This document shows, piece by piece, positions 49,445 to 61,379 of a DNA stretch of 64,000 nucleotides (positions within the stretch are counted from its first letter, which is position 1; every line of letters starts with the position of its first letter). The stretch is taken from positions 145,356 to 209,355 of the forward strand of contig RXIC02000029.1 in the NCBI GenBank assembly GCA_003952965.2. The letters are read 5' to 3'. A model generated the notes under the pieces. It was not told the DNA's origin, did not search any database, and saw only the letters and a list, made by a program, of their open reading frames with translations. The position numbers and the translations under genes were made by a program. Source of the stretch: Morella rubra (Eukaryota > Streptophyta > Magnoliopsida > Fagales > Myricaceae).

Positions 49445-52400
49445 ATGGCTGCACAGAGCATTACGAATCCTTTCCTGGCCAAATCAGCGTTGCCGGCCGT
49501 CTCCCCGGCGTCGTTTTTGTTAAAATGCGATCGCACTAACGACTTGGGAGTTGTTAGAGTTGGGGGGCAGCGGTGGAAGAGGAGCAGGGGATACCGTACG
49601 GATTCTATGGGCCTCGTCGTCTGCGCTCTGGACCGTAGCAATGGGAGCAATGGCGGCGGGGATGGTGCTAAGAAGGGCGGCGTGCCGAATTCCAACTACG
49701 TGGTGCCGCTGGACAAGTCGTTTAGCCCGACGAACTCGTCCTGTATCACTCGCCCTCTCGTCGAGATTCTGCGAGACCTTAACAAGAGAATCCCGGACAA
49801 CATCATCCAGACGATTTCTCCTCCGCCTCATGACGATCATTCTGCGGCCACTACCTTCATCCCTTGGTAATTACGTTTGTTCCTCTATTGTCACTCCTTC
49901 TTTCTTCTCTTTCCATCCCCCGCCCCCCCTCCCTATAATTTAACGAAGAACAAAGCATATCGATTCCTTGGTAGCTAATCTAATGCGAGATTCTGGTGAT
50001 CTAACGATGCCCTTGTGCAGGTACCATGCCAACCGGATGTTGAGCTTCTACGCCCCTGGTCTGTCCAATTATTCCTTACCTTAATTGCCTGACTATTTTG
50101 ATACTACATATGTATGAATTTAAGCTTGTGTGTATCTTTCTCACTTTACATAACTTGATCAACACTTACTACCTTCTGAATCTCTTGCGAGTTGCACGAT
50201 TATGCACTAGACCGATGACCAGTGCCATCAAATTTTCATTTTCTCGCATTTTCCATGTTATGGAACAAGTTATATGACCTCCTATTACATCCTTTATAGG
50301 TCTATATCTGAGCAACAATGCCATTGTTATGGGATTTATTCTGAACTTTTAGAATTTATCATGCTACTTAAGATTTATTGGCTTGTGTGTTTGTCGTGGT
50401 TTGCAACTACTATTAGTAACCTATGATCGGTTGTAAACAATTTTGTGGTCCATATACTAGACTATATTATTTTTTTCTTGATCTTTTTAGCTATTAACAC
50501 CCTTTTGGCAGGATGGTGTGGAGAGGTACGTGATGTTATATTCTCCGACAATGGAAGTGTGACTGTCGTCTATCGTGTCACCATAAGGGGATCTGATGGA
50601 GAGGTGTGGTTTATATCTCTAGTTATTTACATTTTCAGTATATGATGGGATAAATATAAAATTCATCCATGTGGTTTGTTCGAAAATCAAATTAGCCTAT
50701 AAACTTTAAAAACCATCAAATTAGTCCTGATGTTTAATATCTATCAAGACTTCAATCTCTCCGCGACCCTTTAAATGTAAAGGATATTAAATCTTTGGGG
50801 CTCATTTGATGGATTTTAAAATTCAGGGACTTATTTGATTTTCGTGCAAACCACAAGGAAAAAGTTTGTATTTATCTCGTATACGACTTCTAGAAAGCAA
50901 AAGGTGCCCTGGTAGGTTGTTTTCTTTTTTCATATTTCGTTTGTCTGAAAACTAGTGCCTCCTCTAATGCTATTATATCTTGTTTGGTTATGTAAAAAAT
51001 GTATGTGGAGTTTATAATATCCGGTTGACCTGATAAAACGAATCGCTGTAACTGCCGAATATAATATGCCTGCGCATGCACAAAAGACATTTGTATAATT
51101 TATGTCATCCTGAGAATGAAACAACACGTTTTATTTTTCCTGTTTATTCTTTTTTTTTTTGAGAAATAATATTGAATATCAGGTGCATACTTGGTTAAAT
51201 CGCCTCCATTCCCGAGTCATCTTTGGGTAAATATACGGTGCGTTATAAGAAAAGGGTGAGCCCAACTACATGGAAATTGGGAAGTAAAAATAAGACAAAA
51301 CATGAATACAAGGTTCGGCCTTACTCTGGGAAGGTAGAGTAGACCATCGGGGTTTTGGTGGATATGTGCAAGGGAAAGCATACACGACTGCCAAGTGAAA
51401 CTTGAAGGTGTATCACCAAAGAGAGTGTTTAGAAATTAGAGAGCTAAGTTGTTAAGTTCAAATTTGTTCAACCAACAAAGATCCTCCAGCAAGATGTTTT
51501 AGTGGGTTTTGAATAAGAACTGCTAGGTCCTTGCTTTAGTGGAAGTTAGAATCCAAATAGTTTCCTGTTTAGGATTTCAAGTGGGTGTCTTTTGTAGATG
51601 CACTAAATCAAGTTTTTCTTTTAGAGTTGGTATAAATTTTTTATTATTGTGCTTTGTCCGGGAGCTTTGGGTGGTCTTGTTGTTATCTGAAATAGGATGG
51701 TGGATGATAATAAGGGGGTTTTTTTAATTGTCTTATGATTTGTTGTTTACAATATATAGGCTAAGGGATACACTGATATCGTTCTTTGTTGGTCACATGA
51801 CTAATGCTTTGGCTTGAAAAGTGCATGACCAATGCTGTCAAATTGGCTAGTAGACTTCGTATTCTTGGTGAGAAATGCATTTCAAAGGTGGAAATCATGG
51901 ATGAACAACTGCAATGGTTTGGGCTCTTCTGGTCCTATATGGTGCTCCTCTAGAAGTGAGTGTAAAAATAATATGAAAGAGAGCTTTACGTCTGGGAGGA
52001 AGAGAGAAATGAGTTGTGCAGTATAAAAATTGGGATAGCAACCCTAAAACCTCTTCTTCATTGGTGAATATGACTTCTGATTTCATTACTTCAGCTTATT
52101 TGGTACGTCTACCTACCGGTTTTTAGTTGACAGCCATCTTTCATATTTGAAGTTATTAGAACCCTCCACTTTATTTTCTTGAACTGAAGTTAAATTCCCT
52201 AGTTAGTCATGGTGATTCCGCATTTTTGGAGCTTCAGGTCACTATTTTGGGTGTGTAAGGAGATTTGTTTATATTTACTACGATTTAAGCTGGCCCATTT
52301 TGAAGGCTTCATTCAGTTTAATCAGGCAACTATGCAGCAGAACTGTTTATGGTTTAATGTAAGGTAATATATGCGTCCATACATATATGTCTTTAACTTG

Positions 52401-53088
52401 CAACTCAACCTTAGAATGGTTAATATGAATATGGGGTGCTTCCCAGGGATACAGTTCATTACTAATGATCCTCTTTTCTTTGAGCTTCTTATGTTAGATT
52501 AAAAGTGAGGTGCACCACGACAGATAATAAGAACGTCCTCCGCACATGTTTTCCCAAGAACTCTTTATTTTAGGTTGTATTTCTGTACGTAGAATTACCT
52601 CAATGGAATGTCCAATGATTCGTCTCTGTGAGTTCATTGTTTTTGAGTTATGAGAGGAGGGTCATGGGGAATGGTTAGATATGGGGCTTCCCTTCCCTTT
52701 CTCCTTAGTAACTTTGCGGCTCCTTTCAGGACATGAGACTCCTAGCCCTGAACGTCCATTTGAAATAAGAAGGTGTTGAGTCTGTTGTTTTCTTTTGGTT
52801 GTGCATTGACTGTTGTCTAGGACTTGTTTAATTTTACTCGTGTTCTAGGGGAAAGGCTACCCCCACACCGTGTAGCCAATCACCAAGACGAAAAACTCAT
52901 ATTATGCTTCCCTATAGCTCTAATGCATATTATTTATCTGACACAACATACAGGCCCATCGCGAATCAACTGGCACAGTTTCACCCAGTGATGGTCACGT
53001 AGATCCAGTTGCTGCAGCAGAGGAAATAGCTTTCTGTAGAGCATGTGCTCGGCTTGGCCTTGGCTTGTACCTCTACCATAAAGAGTAG
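49445..53088 (+). CDS. ODB2: RAD52-like organellar ssDNA-binding protein (ODB type)
   Basis: Plant ODB proteins are RAD52-related single-strand annealing factors in mitochondria or chloroplasts, supporting homology-dependent repair of organelle DNA. Four exons: 49445-49866, 50021-50058, 50512-50603, 52954-53088; 228 residues, all phases consistent. The first ~80 residues are Ser/Ala/Arg-rich and look like an organelle transit peptide. The mature core has PLDKSFSPTNSSCITRPLVE, ILRDLNKRIPDNII, FIPWYHANRMLSFYAPGWCG, VTVVYRVTIRGSDGE and CRACARLGLGLYLYHKE, matching the RAD52-like domain. Intron 3 is 2.35 kb and carries a MULE-type MITE. Choice of ODB2 (chloroplast) over ODB1 rests on gene-order similarity to Arabidopsis AT5G47870, recalled rather than searched. 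Confidence 0.87.
50647..50878. mobile_element. Mutator-like MITE in an intron of the RAD52-like gene
   Basis: The left arm includes GATAAATATAAAATTC, TGTGGTTTGTTCG and AAAATCAAATTAG. The right arm, on the other strand, has GATAAATACAAACTTT, TGTGGTTTGCACG and AAAATCAAATAAG in the same order, so the inverted repeats exceed 80 bp each. Flanking 9-mers GTATATGAT (50638-50646) and GTATACGAC (50879-50887) agree at seven of nine bases, consistent with an old 9-bp MULE target duplication. Confidence 0.75.
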
Positions 53089-53880
53089 ATGCTACAGATA
53101 GCAAAGGAGGTTGATCTTCCACTTATGTATCAAGTTTTTTGTTTTTAACTTGTTGAGAATTGGACGTACTGTCTGCCCTTCTAGTTGATGTAAATACATA
53201 TATTAGCTACGAAGTGGTAACTAGAATTTGCAGATTATCCAGTTTGGATTGTGTAAGACTGAGCCGTATACATTTTGTTTGATAAACGGAGTGTTATTTA
53301 TAAGACATTTCTCTGTAAGTTAATATCTGTTTGACATTTTTATTTAGATAAAATGACGCATTCTGTCAAATTCCTTTCCAATTCCTTCTTAGATCAACGT
53401 AGAATGCAGCAACCACTTACTGCGACATGGGAAGAGTATGTAGCGACTCCCAATCAGGATCTATGCCCATGCATTTGGCATTTGAAAGAACTGAATTTCA
53501 TTTTCTCTTCTTGGCTTGAGACTGCCTGAGAGATTAGCCGCACGGTAATCAGAGCAATAATCTAATATGCAAAGAAATTATATAAAACATTCAAGTATTA
53601 CTATACGAGAATGAACTTCCTATTCTTTTTTCTGTTGCAACCTAGCCATCTGCATGAGCAGTGAATTCAGATTTGCGGCATCTGTTGTTACATCAATCAT
53701 TTGACAGAGTAGGACATTATTTATGACGCGTAAAATGGACAGGAAAAAAAAAAGGGCAAAGACGGTGACTATACATATAATTACATTCACAGTGATCCTT
53801 CAGCATTCCCAGTTGCCCTGAACTTGACTCTATATAAAAAAAGATTGGTTCTTTGCATTTTGCTTGGTCTTGCACCGTCA
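53089..53880. other. Convergent intergenic region
   Basis: 3' flanks of the RAD52-like and DUF1350 genes, which are transcribed toward each other. No further feature recognised. Confidence 0.5.
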
Positions 53881-56800
53881 TCATGGCCTCAAAAGTTTTG
53901 GACCTGAGTTGGAAGCCATCCAAGCCGTGATCACATCTACAAGGAGGTCTGTGTCCTTTGATATTTCTGCACGACCAATCCTCGGGTCTACACCTAATGT
54001 GTTGCCTACTTCTTTGGCTACCGTCTCCCATGGTGTCCCCACAGCCAGATTGGCCAGAAGCTCACCTCCACGGTTAACAGCATCAGCCATTGCAGGTGGA
54101 ACATCTGGGAGGGCCTGAAGAATCAACAGAATTAAGTTTGCTTGTACCGTTCACCAAAAGTCGAACTGAAAAGCCATGACTAGGGGTTTCTGAATCGATA
54201 TCCTTCATTCGAAATCATGAAAAGTCCAACAAAATAGGCTGGTAAAAAGTACCTGTTGCAAAGGAAGCCCGTGATCTCCGGGCAACAAGCGTATAGACAT
54301 GTCCAGCATTGAACTAATGGCTGACTCCGAACTAAGTACCTGTGCTAGCGTCGACGTTTCATCAATTGCATCATCCTTGAACTTTATGAGGAGATTCCTG
54401 GAAATGCCATAGTATGACTTTATCTGAAGAGACACAACATTAGAACATTGGAGTGACAACCCTAGAAACAAGTTTCCAAAGAATACTGCAAGCAGAATGA
54501 AGCTGCACAGTTACAGTTGCAATTCTAAGGGCATGTTTGCAAAGCCAAATTTTGTAGAAATTTTTAGGTTTTAAGAATTTTTAGATGCAAACATGCCCCA
54601 AGGCTCCTGGAAAGATATTTGATGTCTCAGGAACCTTCCCAACAAGCAACGCCAAAATGCCCCACAAATAGCAACATGTCATGACAGGTTTTCCTAAAAA
54701 ACTAGCCCACCCAGTAGACACATATCTATAACATAAGAAACATATCCGTAACACAACCGCTACCACAACATGCCACCCAGCCAAGCCCTGACAGTTGTCA
54801 TGTTTGCCACCAAAATTATGTACCAACAATCTAATAAGGGTACAGAGTATTTAAGCACTACTAGACTTAGAAAAGCTTCGCATGGATAATGAGAGGCAAT
54901 CAAGCGCTCATTGACCGTACGATTATTATTTACCATAAGTGAGAACTTGCGAAATCAGAAAGGAAACAGAGAGACATCCATGCCTACATAACGAAACAGA
55001 ACCACATAATAGATCAATGTTTTTACATACAAGTCGTCGGGTTTCTTCTGGTTTTGGAGAAAAATCTTCTCTTCCCTTCGCTAAATCCATGTACAAGGGA
55101 GGGAGTTGCTCAACTAAAGGAAGAACCTGCTTCATAAGGGGAGGGCTAAGGTTTTCTATTTGCTTCAAAGTCATCTCTGCCTGCAAGTATTTCACAGAAA
55201 AGAGATCAGTCATCTTCAGAGATCATTAATGCCAGACAAAGAGTTTTTCATAGACCACCATACATCTTTTTCTCATATATTAGGAATGTCAGAATACACT
55301 TCTTAAGAGACACATAGATGCAAAGCTCCTTATCACAAAAGAGATGCACAGACATTGAGAGCACACACTGAGACACTCCATAGATATATTCATGGTGAGC
55401 ATGCATTGAACAATTTAAGTAGACTAAATCCCATAATGATTATGGACAATAATTATCTCTTATACATGCTTTCATGTCAAAATGCAAGGTTGATCAGAAT
55501 CCCAACTTAAGCCAAAATGAAAATTTGCAAAACATAATAGAAACTTTACGAGAACCAATAGGCCTGAATGATACGGGGAAGGCAAAAAAGAGTTAACTAA
55601 GAGAAGAAATGAAGCTGCCATAGGGTAGGTTCAAAGGTTAGGGTACTGATTGCATCATGCATAAGAGTGCTAGAACGAATGCAAGGAGTACTAGGGATGG
55701 TTTTTGAAAAGACAGAAACAAATTAAAGGGAGACAAAGCCAAAACTAAATAAAGTCAAATCAGAAAATAAATTGTCTCAATAACCTACCAAATTTAGATT
55801 TTCCTACACATGAACATTCAAAAACGATGTTTAAATGCTACTCCTTAAATTTAATATTTGGAGTGGTGAGCAAGATTATAGAATTCAAATGCAAGCTGTC
55901 AGAACACACTTTGAAAAGAATAAATTAGCAAATGCTGTTAAGACTTGAATACTCACCCCAAGGCGCACTGTTGGTGATGATACAAGTTGTGATAGAAGTG
56001 GTCCAATGCTTTGGGCCATTGGGACAACAACAGGTGAGAACAAAGGGATAGCTACACTTGCCTCCTGCAATACCAACACAGAAATTCTCATCAGTTTCAA
56101 ATCTTCTTTATCTGTTGTCAAAGGCATAAGATATGTAGAGTTCAACTGGTTTGCTGCCTGAAGAAGAAAATCAAAGATGGAAAAAGAAAAGAGACGAGAA
56201 TCTAATCTTGTATGTCATACCTTTCTATGTAGTGAGAGTAACAAAAATGCAGGCAAAGAGGAAGGCCGTGTCAACCTATCTCTTCTAGAAGTGCTCGTAT
56301 TATGTGGATATGCCGGACCTTTAAATTTTCTTAACATATTGCATCATTTGTCAGGTACAAACTTTTTGGTTGGGTCCAAAGAATGACATTTTCCTCCATT
56401 CACCTAAATTCTATTCTCCTCTTAGACATGCATGCTAAGAATATAGAGTTTGAATACCTTGTTGTTGAATGCCATTAATACATTGCCACTTCTTTGAACA
56501 GCATATCTTGATCCTGATCAACAATTAGGTTACTAATCTAATGAACTGCTGAGGCCAAATCATTTGCACACCTAGAAGCGAAGAGGAAGATTTTGTAGTA
56601 CCAATCAAAAGGTGGATGACAGATCCCAAAGAATGTCCAAGGCCAAATGTAGGAAGATCTTGTATCTGCATAATTAAGAATTTTCAGGCTATTTTCTTCT
56701 ATTTGGTTTTAGTTAAATAATTCCTAGTTCTACAAAATTATAATAAAACTCACTGTTTCCTGTAGAAACCGATAACACCTATCAAATTTGAACTGGACCT

Positions 56801-58620
56801 CATCTGCAATAAAGAAGTGATCAAATCCACTAGCATATGGAGTTGCAATCACCAATACACCCCTACATCACAAAAAGAGGTTTCATGATTAATTTTGTTA
56901 GTTCCCCATAATAGACAGTTCAACAAGAATCCACTGGCAGAGGATTAGCGTAGAGAAGAAGTTGATCATAAATATCATGAAATAAATACAAAATAATGCC
57001 AAATAAGAAAGATATTGGCATGCAGCAGCCCCATAAAACAGGTCAAAGCACATTACTACCAACCAATGTTTGATTTTTTTTTTAATATAATAGTGTTTGA
57101 ATAAAGTGACTCACTTTTCTGAAAGGCGCTCAAGGAATAAACGGTAGGTAAGCTGAGGAGCAGCTCCAACAAATATGCCACCAACAAAATGCACGACCGA
57201 CCTCGGTTTTGAGTTGCTTGGTTCGAGAACCCATGCTCCCTGAGAGAACCAAAGGACAGATATTTCATAATGCTACACGGAATATCTTTCTAAAAAAAGA
57301 CATAAGAAAGAAGAAAAAGTACATAAGCTGCTATTGCATATGCAGGGCTGTCCTAGGATTTGAACTGCTAAAAGATTTGTTGCTAACAAACTCAACTCGA
57401 CTCAAGTCAATTCAACTCAAGCCTTTATACCTACTGATCATGGTCAGTAACAAAGCTTCTTCCCCAAACTAGGAGCGATTGGTTACGTGCTTTAACTCTT
57501 TCTGAGACCAAAGGCAAAGAACAATTCTCGCAAAGTTCCCTCCTTGAACTGATCATGGCACAGTTTTTGAGTAGGAAGTGATCAATCTCGTTATTATCTG
57601 TTATCAATCGCATACAACTGATGGGAAATCTTCCAACTCCATTTGCAGATATCAAGATAGAAATAGAATCAAAACTGAATTCGAATTCCAACATATGGAA
57701 GTTGTGCACACAATCAGCCTAGATTTGGCTCCATCAAAAAAACAAGCACCTGAGCATAATGAAACAGAGGATATGGTAGAAATCACCAGCCAACAGTTCA
57801 TAACCGATAAAACCTTTCCGTAAGCAGGACCAATGCTAACGTGGAAATTATGACCGTTTGTTAAACATGAATCAACTAAAAGCCATAGCTAGTTCGCAAA
57901 ACCGAGACCGCCAATACCTCAACTTCCCTCCATTCTCTCGAACCACCCCAAGGACCTTGCGCTTGCTTGGCAGTTTCAGTGATTAATCTGGGAAAACAGA
58001 AATGAAAAGCGATCATCTCCAATTAACACTTGTGAAGCAGAATATGTACGTACGCAACCAAGAAATAGCTATACGATATCCAAACAGTTTTTCGCTTCCA
58101 GATTGCGACCTCAGACTGCCCTGGATATTTCTGTTTTTATCTTTACCCTTAGAGTTGAATATTATCAATTCCTGGAATCCTTTTTTTTTCTTCTTTACTC
58201 AAAAACGGTTGGATAGATGAAAGAGGATGGTTCCAACAAATTCAAGCAGAGAAGTAATCAACAACGGTATCATACATCGAGAAGTAGATAAGGATAATCG
58301 TAAAAATAACAAAGCGCACAGAAGAAAGAACGAGAAAAAACAAAGAGGAGGAAGGGCAAGGGGCAGAACCTCTCAATGTCCGAGTAAAGTTGAATTCCAG
58401 TTGATTGCGGTTGTTGTTGCTTTATGGAATCATCAGAGTTGCAGTAGATTCTGGTACGGCTACGACGATTTCTGAAATTAAGAACCGCGGGAAGGCGCAA
58501 ACGACGGTTATCGGACAAGCTAAGGATGCGACTTCTTTGAGAACGAAAATCTGGCTTATTAAGCTCGTAACCGTGTAGTGGAGGATTAGGATGAGGTGTC
58601 CTTAGCCAACAAGCGGCCAT
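53881..58620 (-). CDS. DUF1350 family protein, alpha/beta-hydrolase-like, probably plastid-targeted
   Basis: Function not established for the plant family. Ten exons in transcript order: 58620-58370, 57987-57918, 57239-57115, 56862-56754, 56665-56602, 56513-56458, 56064-55957, 55180-55031, 54423-54253, 54114-53881; 445 residues in frame. The first ~75 residues are rich in Arg, Ser and Leu with few acids, as in a plastid transit peptide. Family blocks: WGGSREWREVEGAWVLEP, VVHFVGGIFVGAAPQLTYR, GVLVIATPYASGFDHFFIAD, and FGLGHSLGSVIHLL with a GxSxG elbow at residues 195-199 (Ser 197). Further on are FNNKEASVAIPLFSPVVVP and LLPGDHGLPLQQALPDVPP, where Asp/His resemble the rest of a hydrolase site. 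The catalytic role is inference. It is divergent from the GT47 pseudogene. Confidence 0.92.
54529..54598. mobile_element. Minute hairpin MITE in a DUF1350 intron
   Basis: GGGCATGTTTGCA at the left is perfectly inverted at the right (TGCAAACATGCCC), enclosing about 44 A/T-rich bases. Such short GGGCATGTTTG-ended hairpins resemble deletion derivatives of DNA transposons. No clear target duplication was found. Confidence 0.6.
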
Positions 58621-59071
58621 GCCCGGACTCCCAGCGCAGAGGAAAATTTCAAATCAAAAGGCTGTCACTCTCTCTAGCCGCTCTCGCTCTCTCTGTTCCG
58701 CCCAAAAGTTATATCTATCTATTAACTGTCTCTCGCTCCTCGCGCTATTTCAACCAAGTGACCAATCGCCACTGTGCTCCTTTCTCTTCCCCTCCTCTCT
58801 CTCTCTCTCTCTCTCTCGTTCGTTTTTTCGTCTGACTTTTTACCAGAAGTGGAACCACGTGTATATATGTGCACACGGGCCCCACCTTGGCGCATGTAGG
58901 AGGCATAAAAAGCAATGAGATTACAAAAAGAGAAAACCGAAGGGAAAATGCCAACCTCTTAAAGACGTGGGCAAGAGTAGAAGTCAAAGCGCCCCCCCAG
59001 CCCGGTAGCGAAGAAGATCGGCTCTTCTTCAGTTCTCCATTACTGTTGTCTCAGGAGGAAGAGAAGAGAGG
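58621..59071. promoter_or_regulatory. Divergent promoter region between DUF1350 and the GT47 pseudogene
   Basis: Contains a CT microsatellite (about 58795-58818), pyrimidine-rich leader-like sequence and an ACGTG core near 58856. No defined start site was identified. Confidence 0.4.
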
Positions 59072-60790
59072 ATGCCGAAGCAGAAATCCACTCGGCCTCG
59101 CGCTTTCCACGTACGCCTCCTCTTTCTAGCATTGCTGATGATGGCCTCGTTGCTTGCACTTTCCTTATTTCTCCGCGGCTCTGCCAACGTTGATTCCTAA
59201 AGTTTGACATCCGTCCGGCGGAAAGCGGCAGCAAATTCCACATGAAGAGAAAGCCGGCCCGCTTCCAATCCTCGTTCCCGTCAAGTTTAGTCACTGCAGA
59301 TGCGGCAACTCCACCAACTAGGACTAAGTCAGAGACGATCGTTGACAAGGTAGAGTTCCGTTTGTCTGAAAGCGGCAGCGAATTCCTTGGAAACGGAAAA
59401 CCGGCCCCATTCCAATCCCCGTTTCCTTCAGGTTTTGTCAGTGCAGATGCAGTACCTCCACCAACTAGGACAGGTGCAGCATCTCCACCAACTAGGACGA
59501 AGTCAAAGACAATTGTTAACAAAGTAGAGGTACAATCGGGTCCTTATCACAACTGGGAACTCTTTGCTCTAGATTTCCAGGAAATGATGCGCAGTTTTAA
59601 GATTTATGTTTATCCGGATGCCTTCATGAACCAGTCCTTTTCCCAGTCTTCTCCGTTCGCTCACATTTTCCTTCCCCACCCAAACCCGTTCGATCCAAGA
59701 CTGGGAAATTACTTCAGCGAACACATGTTTAAGGTGGCACTTCTTCGGAGTTCCCTCGTTACGCCCCATCCGGAACAAGCCCATCTCTTTTTCTTGCCTT
59801 TTTCCATCAATCTTCTACGAACGACCCTCGCGTCCACTCCGAGGCGTCCATAGCCGAATTCGTTGCCCAGTACACCTCCAGGATTCGCAGCCAGTTCGCA
59901 TTCTGGAACGCCTCTGCCGGTGCTGACCACTTCTACGTGCATTGTCATTCCGTTGGTCGAGATGCGGCCTCTAGGCATCAGGATTTGCAGAATAACGCCA
60001 TCCAGGTCAGTTGCTCATCCAGCTATTTCCAGCGATCCTACTTTACCACAAAGATGTGAGCCTCTCCGCAGGTGTGGCCTCGCCGCCTGAGAAAGCTCTC
60101 ACCCCCCCGGATGCCAGGTGCTTCTACTTTACACTTTCTTTCATTGGGAGCTATACTTTTATTGACCGTATAACCTATTTATATCGAGCAATTTTAGATC
60201 TCACGAAGTTCCAATCTTCTCGAGACATGTACAAGTATCTTGTTATAAACTTATACAGTGATTCCAACTTTAGATTCACTGTGGTTGGTTTGTTGACATA
60301 CAGACACAAACTTGCTTACTTCGCTGGACGTATCCAAAACTCTCGCATTCGCCAAGAGCTGATAGATTTATGGGGAAACGATTCCTCCATGGAAATTTTC
60401 TCTGGAAGTTCATCTTTCTCCTATGAAGAAGGATTCAGAAGGAGCAAGTACTGCCTCCATGTCAAAGGTTATGAGGTGAACACTGCAAGGGTAAGTGATG
60501 CTATACATTATGGATGCATTCCAGTTATTATCTCAAACCACTATGAGCTTCCACTTGCCAATGTTCTGGATTGGAGCAAGTTCTCTGTCATTATCAACAA
60601 CGGAGAGATATCCTCCATCAAAAAGAGACTGCTGTCGATAACGAAACAGATGTACCTTACTATGTTCCATAATCTACGACTAGTTCGGAAACACTTTTCC
60701 TGGCGTAAAACACCAAGCGGTTTCGATTCTTTCCATATGACTGCGTATCAGTTGTGGCTGAGAAGAAGCGTACATCGGCTACCCCACTAA
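59072..60790 (+). pseudogene. GT47 exostosin-like glycosyltransferase, frameshifted
   Basis: GT47 proteins are Golgi type II membrane enzymes making plant wall polysaccharides. An ATG at 59072 opens MPKQKSTRPRAFHVR and the anchor LLFLALLMMASLLALSLFLRG, but a stop follows at DS* (59198). The frame resumes by 59242 with two diverged copies of a stem segment (KPARFQSSFPSS, KPAPFQSPFPSG, each followed by PPTRT), then the exostosin core (FKIYVYPDAFMNQSF, HPEQAHLFFLPFSINLLR). Frame shifts near 59822 (to DPRVHSEASIAEFVAQY and FYVHCHSVGRDA) and near 60047 and 60068 (around HKDVSLPQVWPR). After an intron (60118-60303) the final exon is intact: HKLAYFAGRIQNSRIRQ, CLHVKGYEVNTARVSDAIHYG, YQLWLRRSVHRLPH. 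At least three net indels suggest a pseudogene of an otherwise complete gene. Confidence 0.85.
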
Positions 60791-61379
60791 TTACCCGCCA
60801 ATATTGCTTGACGTGTTGCTCGACAGTTGGCACAATAAATAGCTAGAGGGCCGTATGAAGTCACGGTGGTCATTGGCTCAGAACCGCTTGTTGTCTGTGT
60901 TTTCCATTGGGCTCCCTGCCGAGGGTAACTAGGACGAGATGTTCAAATTTTAAGGGTCATGCTGTTCTTTATTTGGTGTACCACATGTTGTGTTTTACTT
61001 GGGCAAGATGTCTCTCGTAGATCTAGTGAACATTTGTCCACTCAATTTAAGTTCTCTACATGGCAAAAGATGCAAAGAGTAGATTTCGCAGCTCATGGCC
61101 TAGCTTCCATTGATCATTGAATTGAAAAAAAAGTGAGATTGTCAAAAACCCCACACGGAAGGTGATTCCGATGACTGGCAAAATCAATCGACTCATCTGA
61201 CACAGTTAAATAATGAGGGAAATGCCAACGCCCAAAAACGTCTAGATTGGAAACAGAACTCCATTTTATCCCAAAAACACAAAATAAGTGGGTTCTATAC
61301 GATTAGTCACACATCAAACCAGTACTCATTTACTGGGTTTCTTCAAAAAAGTAATCATATGCTGTACATAATAGTCTAA
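60791..61379. other. Convergent intergenic region
   Basis: 3' flanks of the GT47 pseudogene (an AATAAA at about 60834) and of the WBP2-like gene. Nothing else recognised. Confidence 0.5.

Noticed and set aside
50604-52953. Possible gene inside the 2.35-kb intron of the RAD52-like gene
   Set aside because: Short frames only, no motifs; the MITE and non-coding sequence explain the length.
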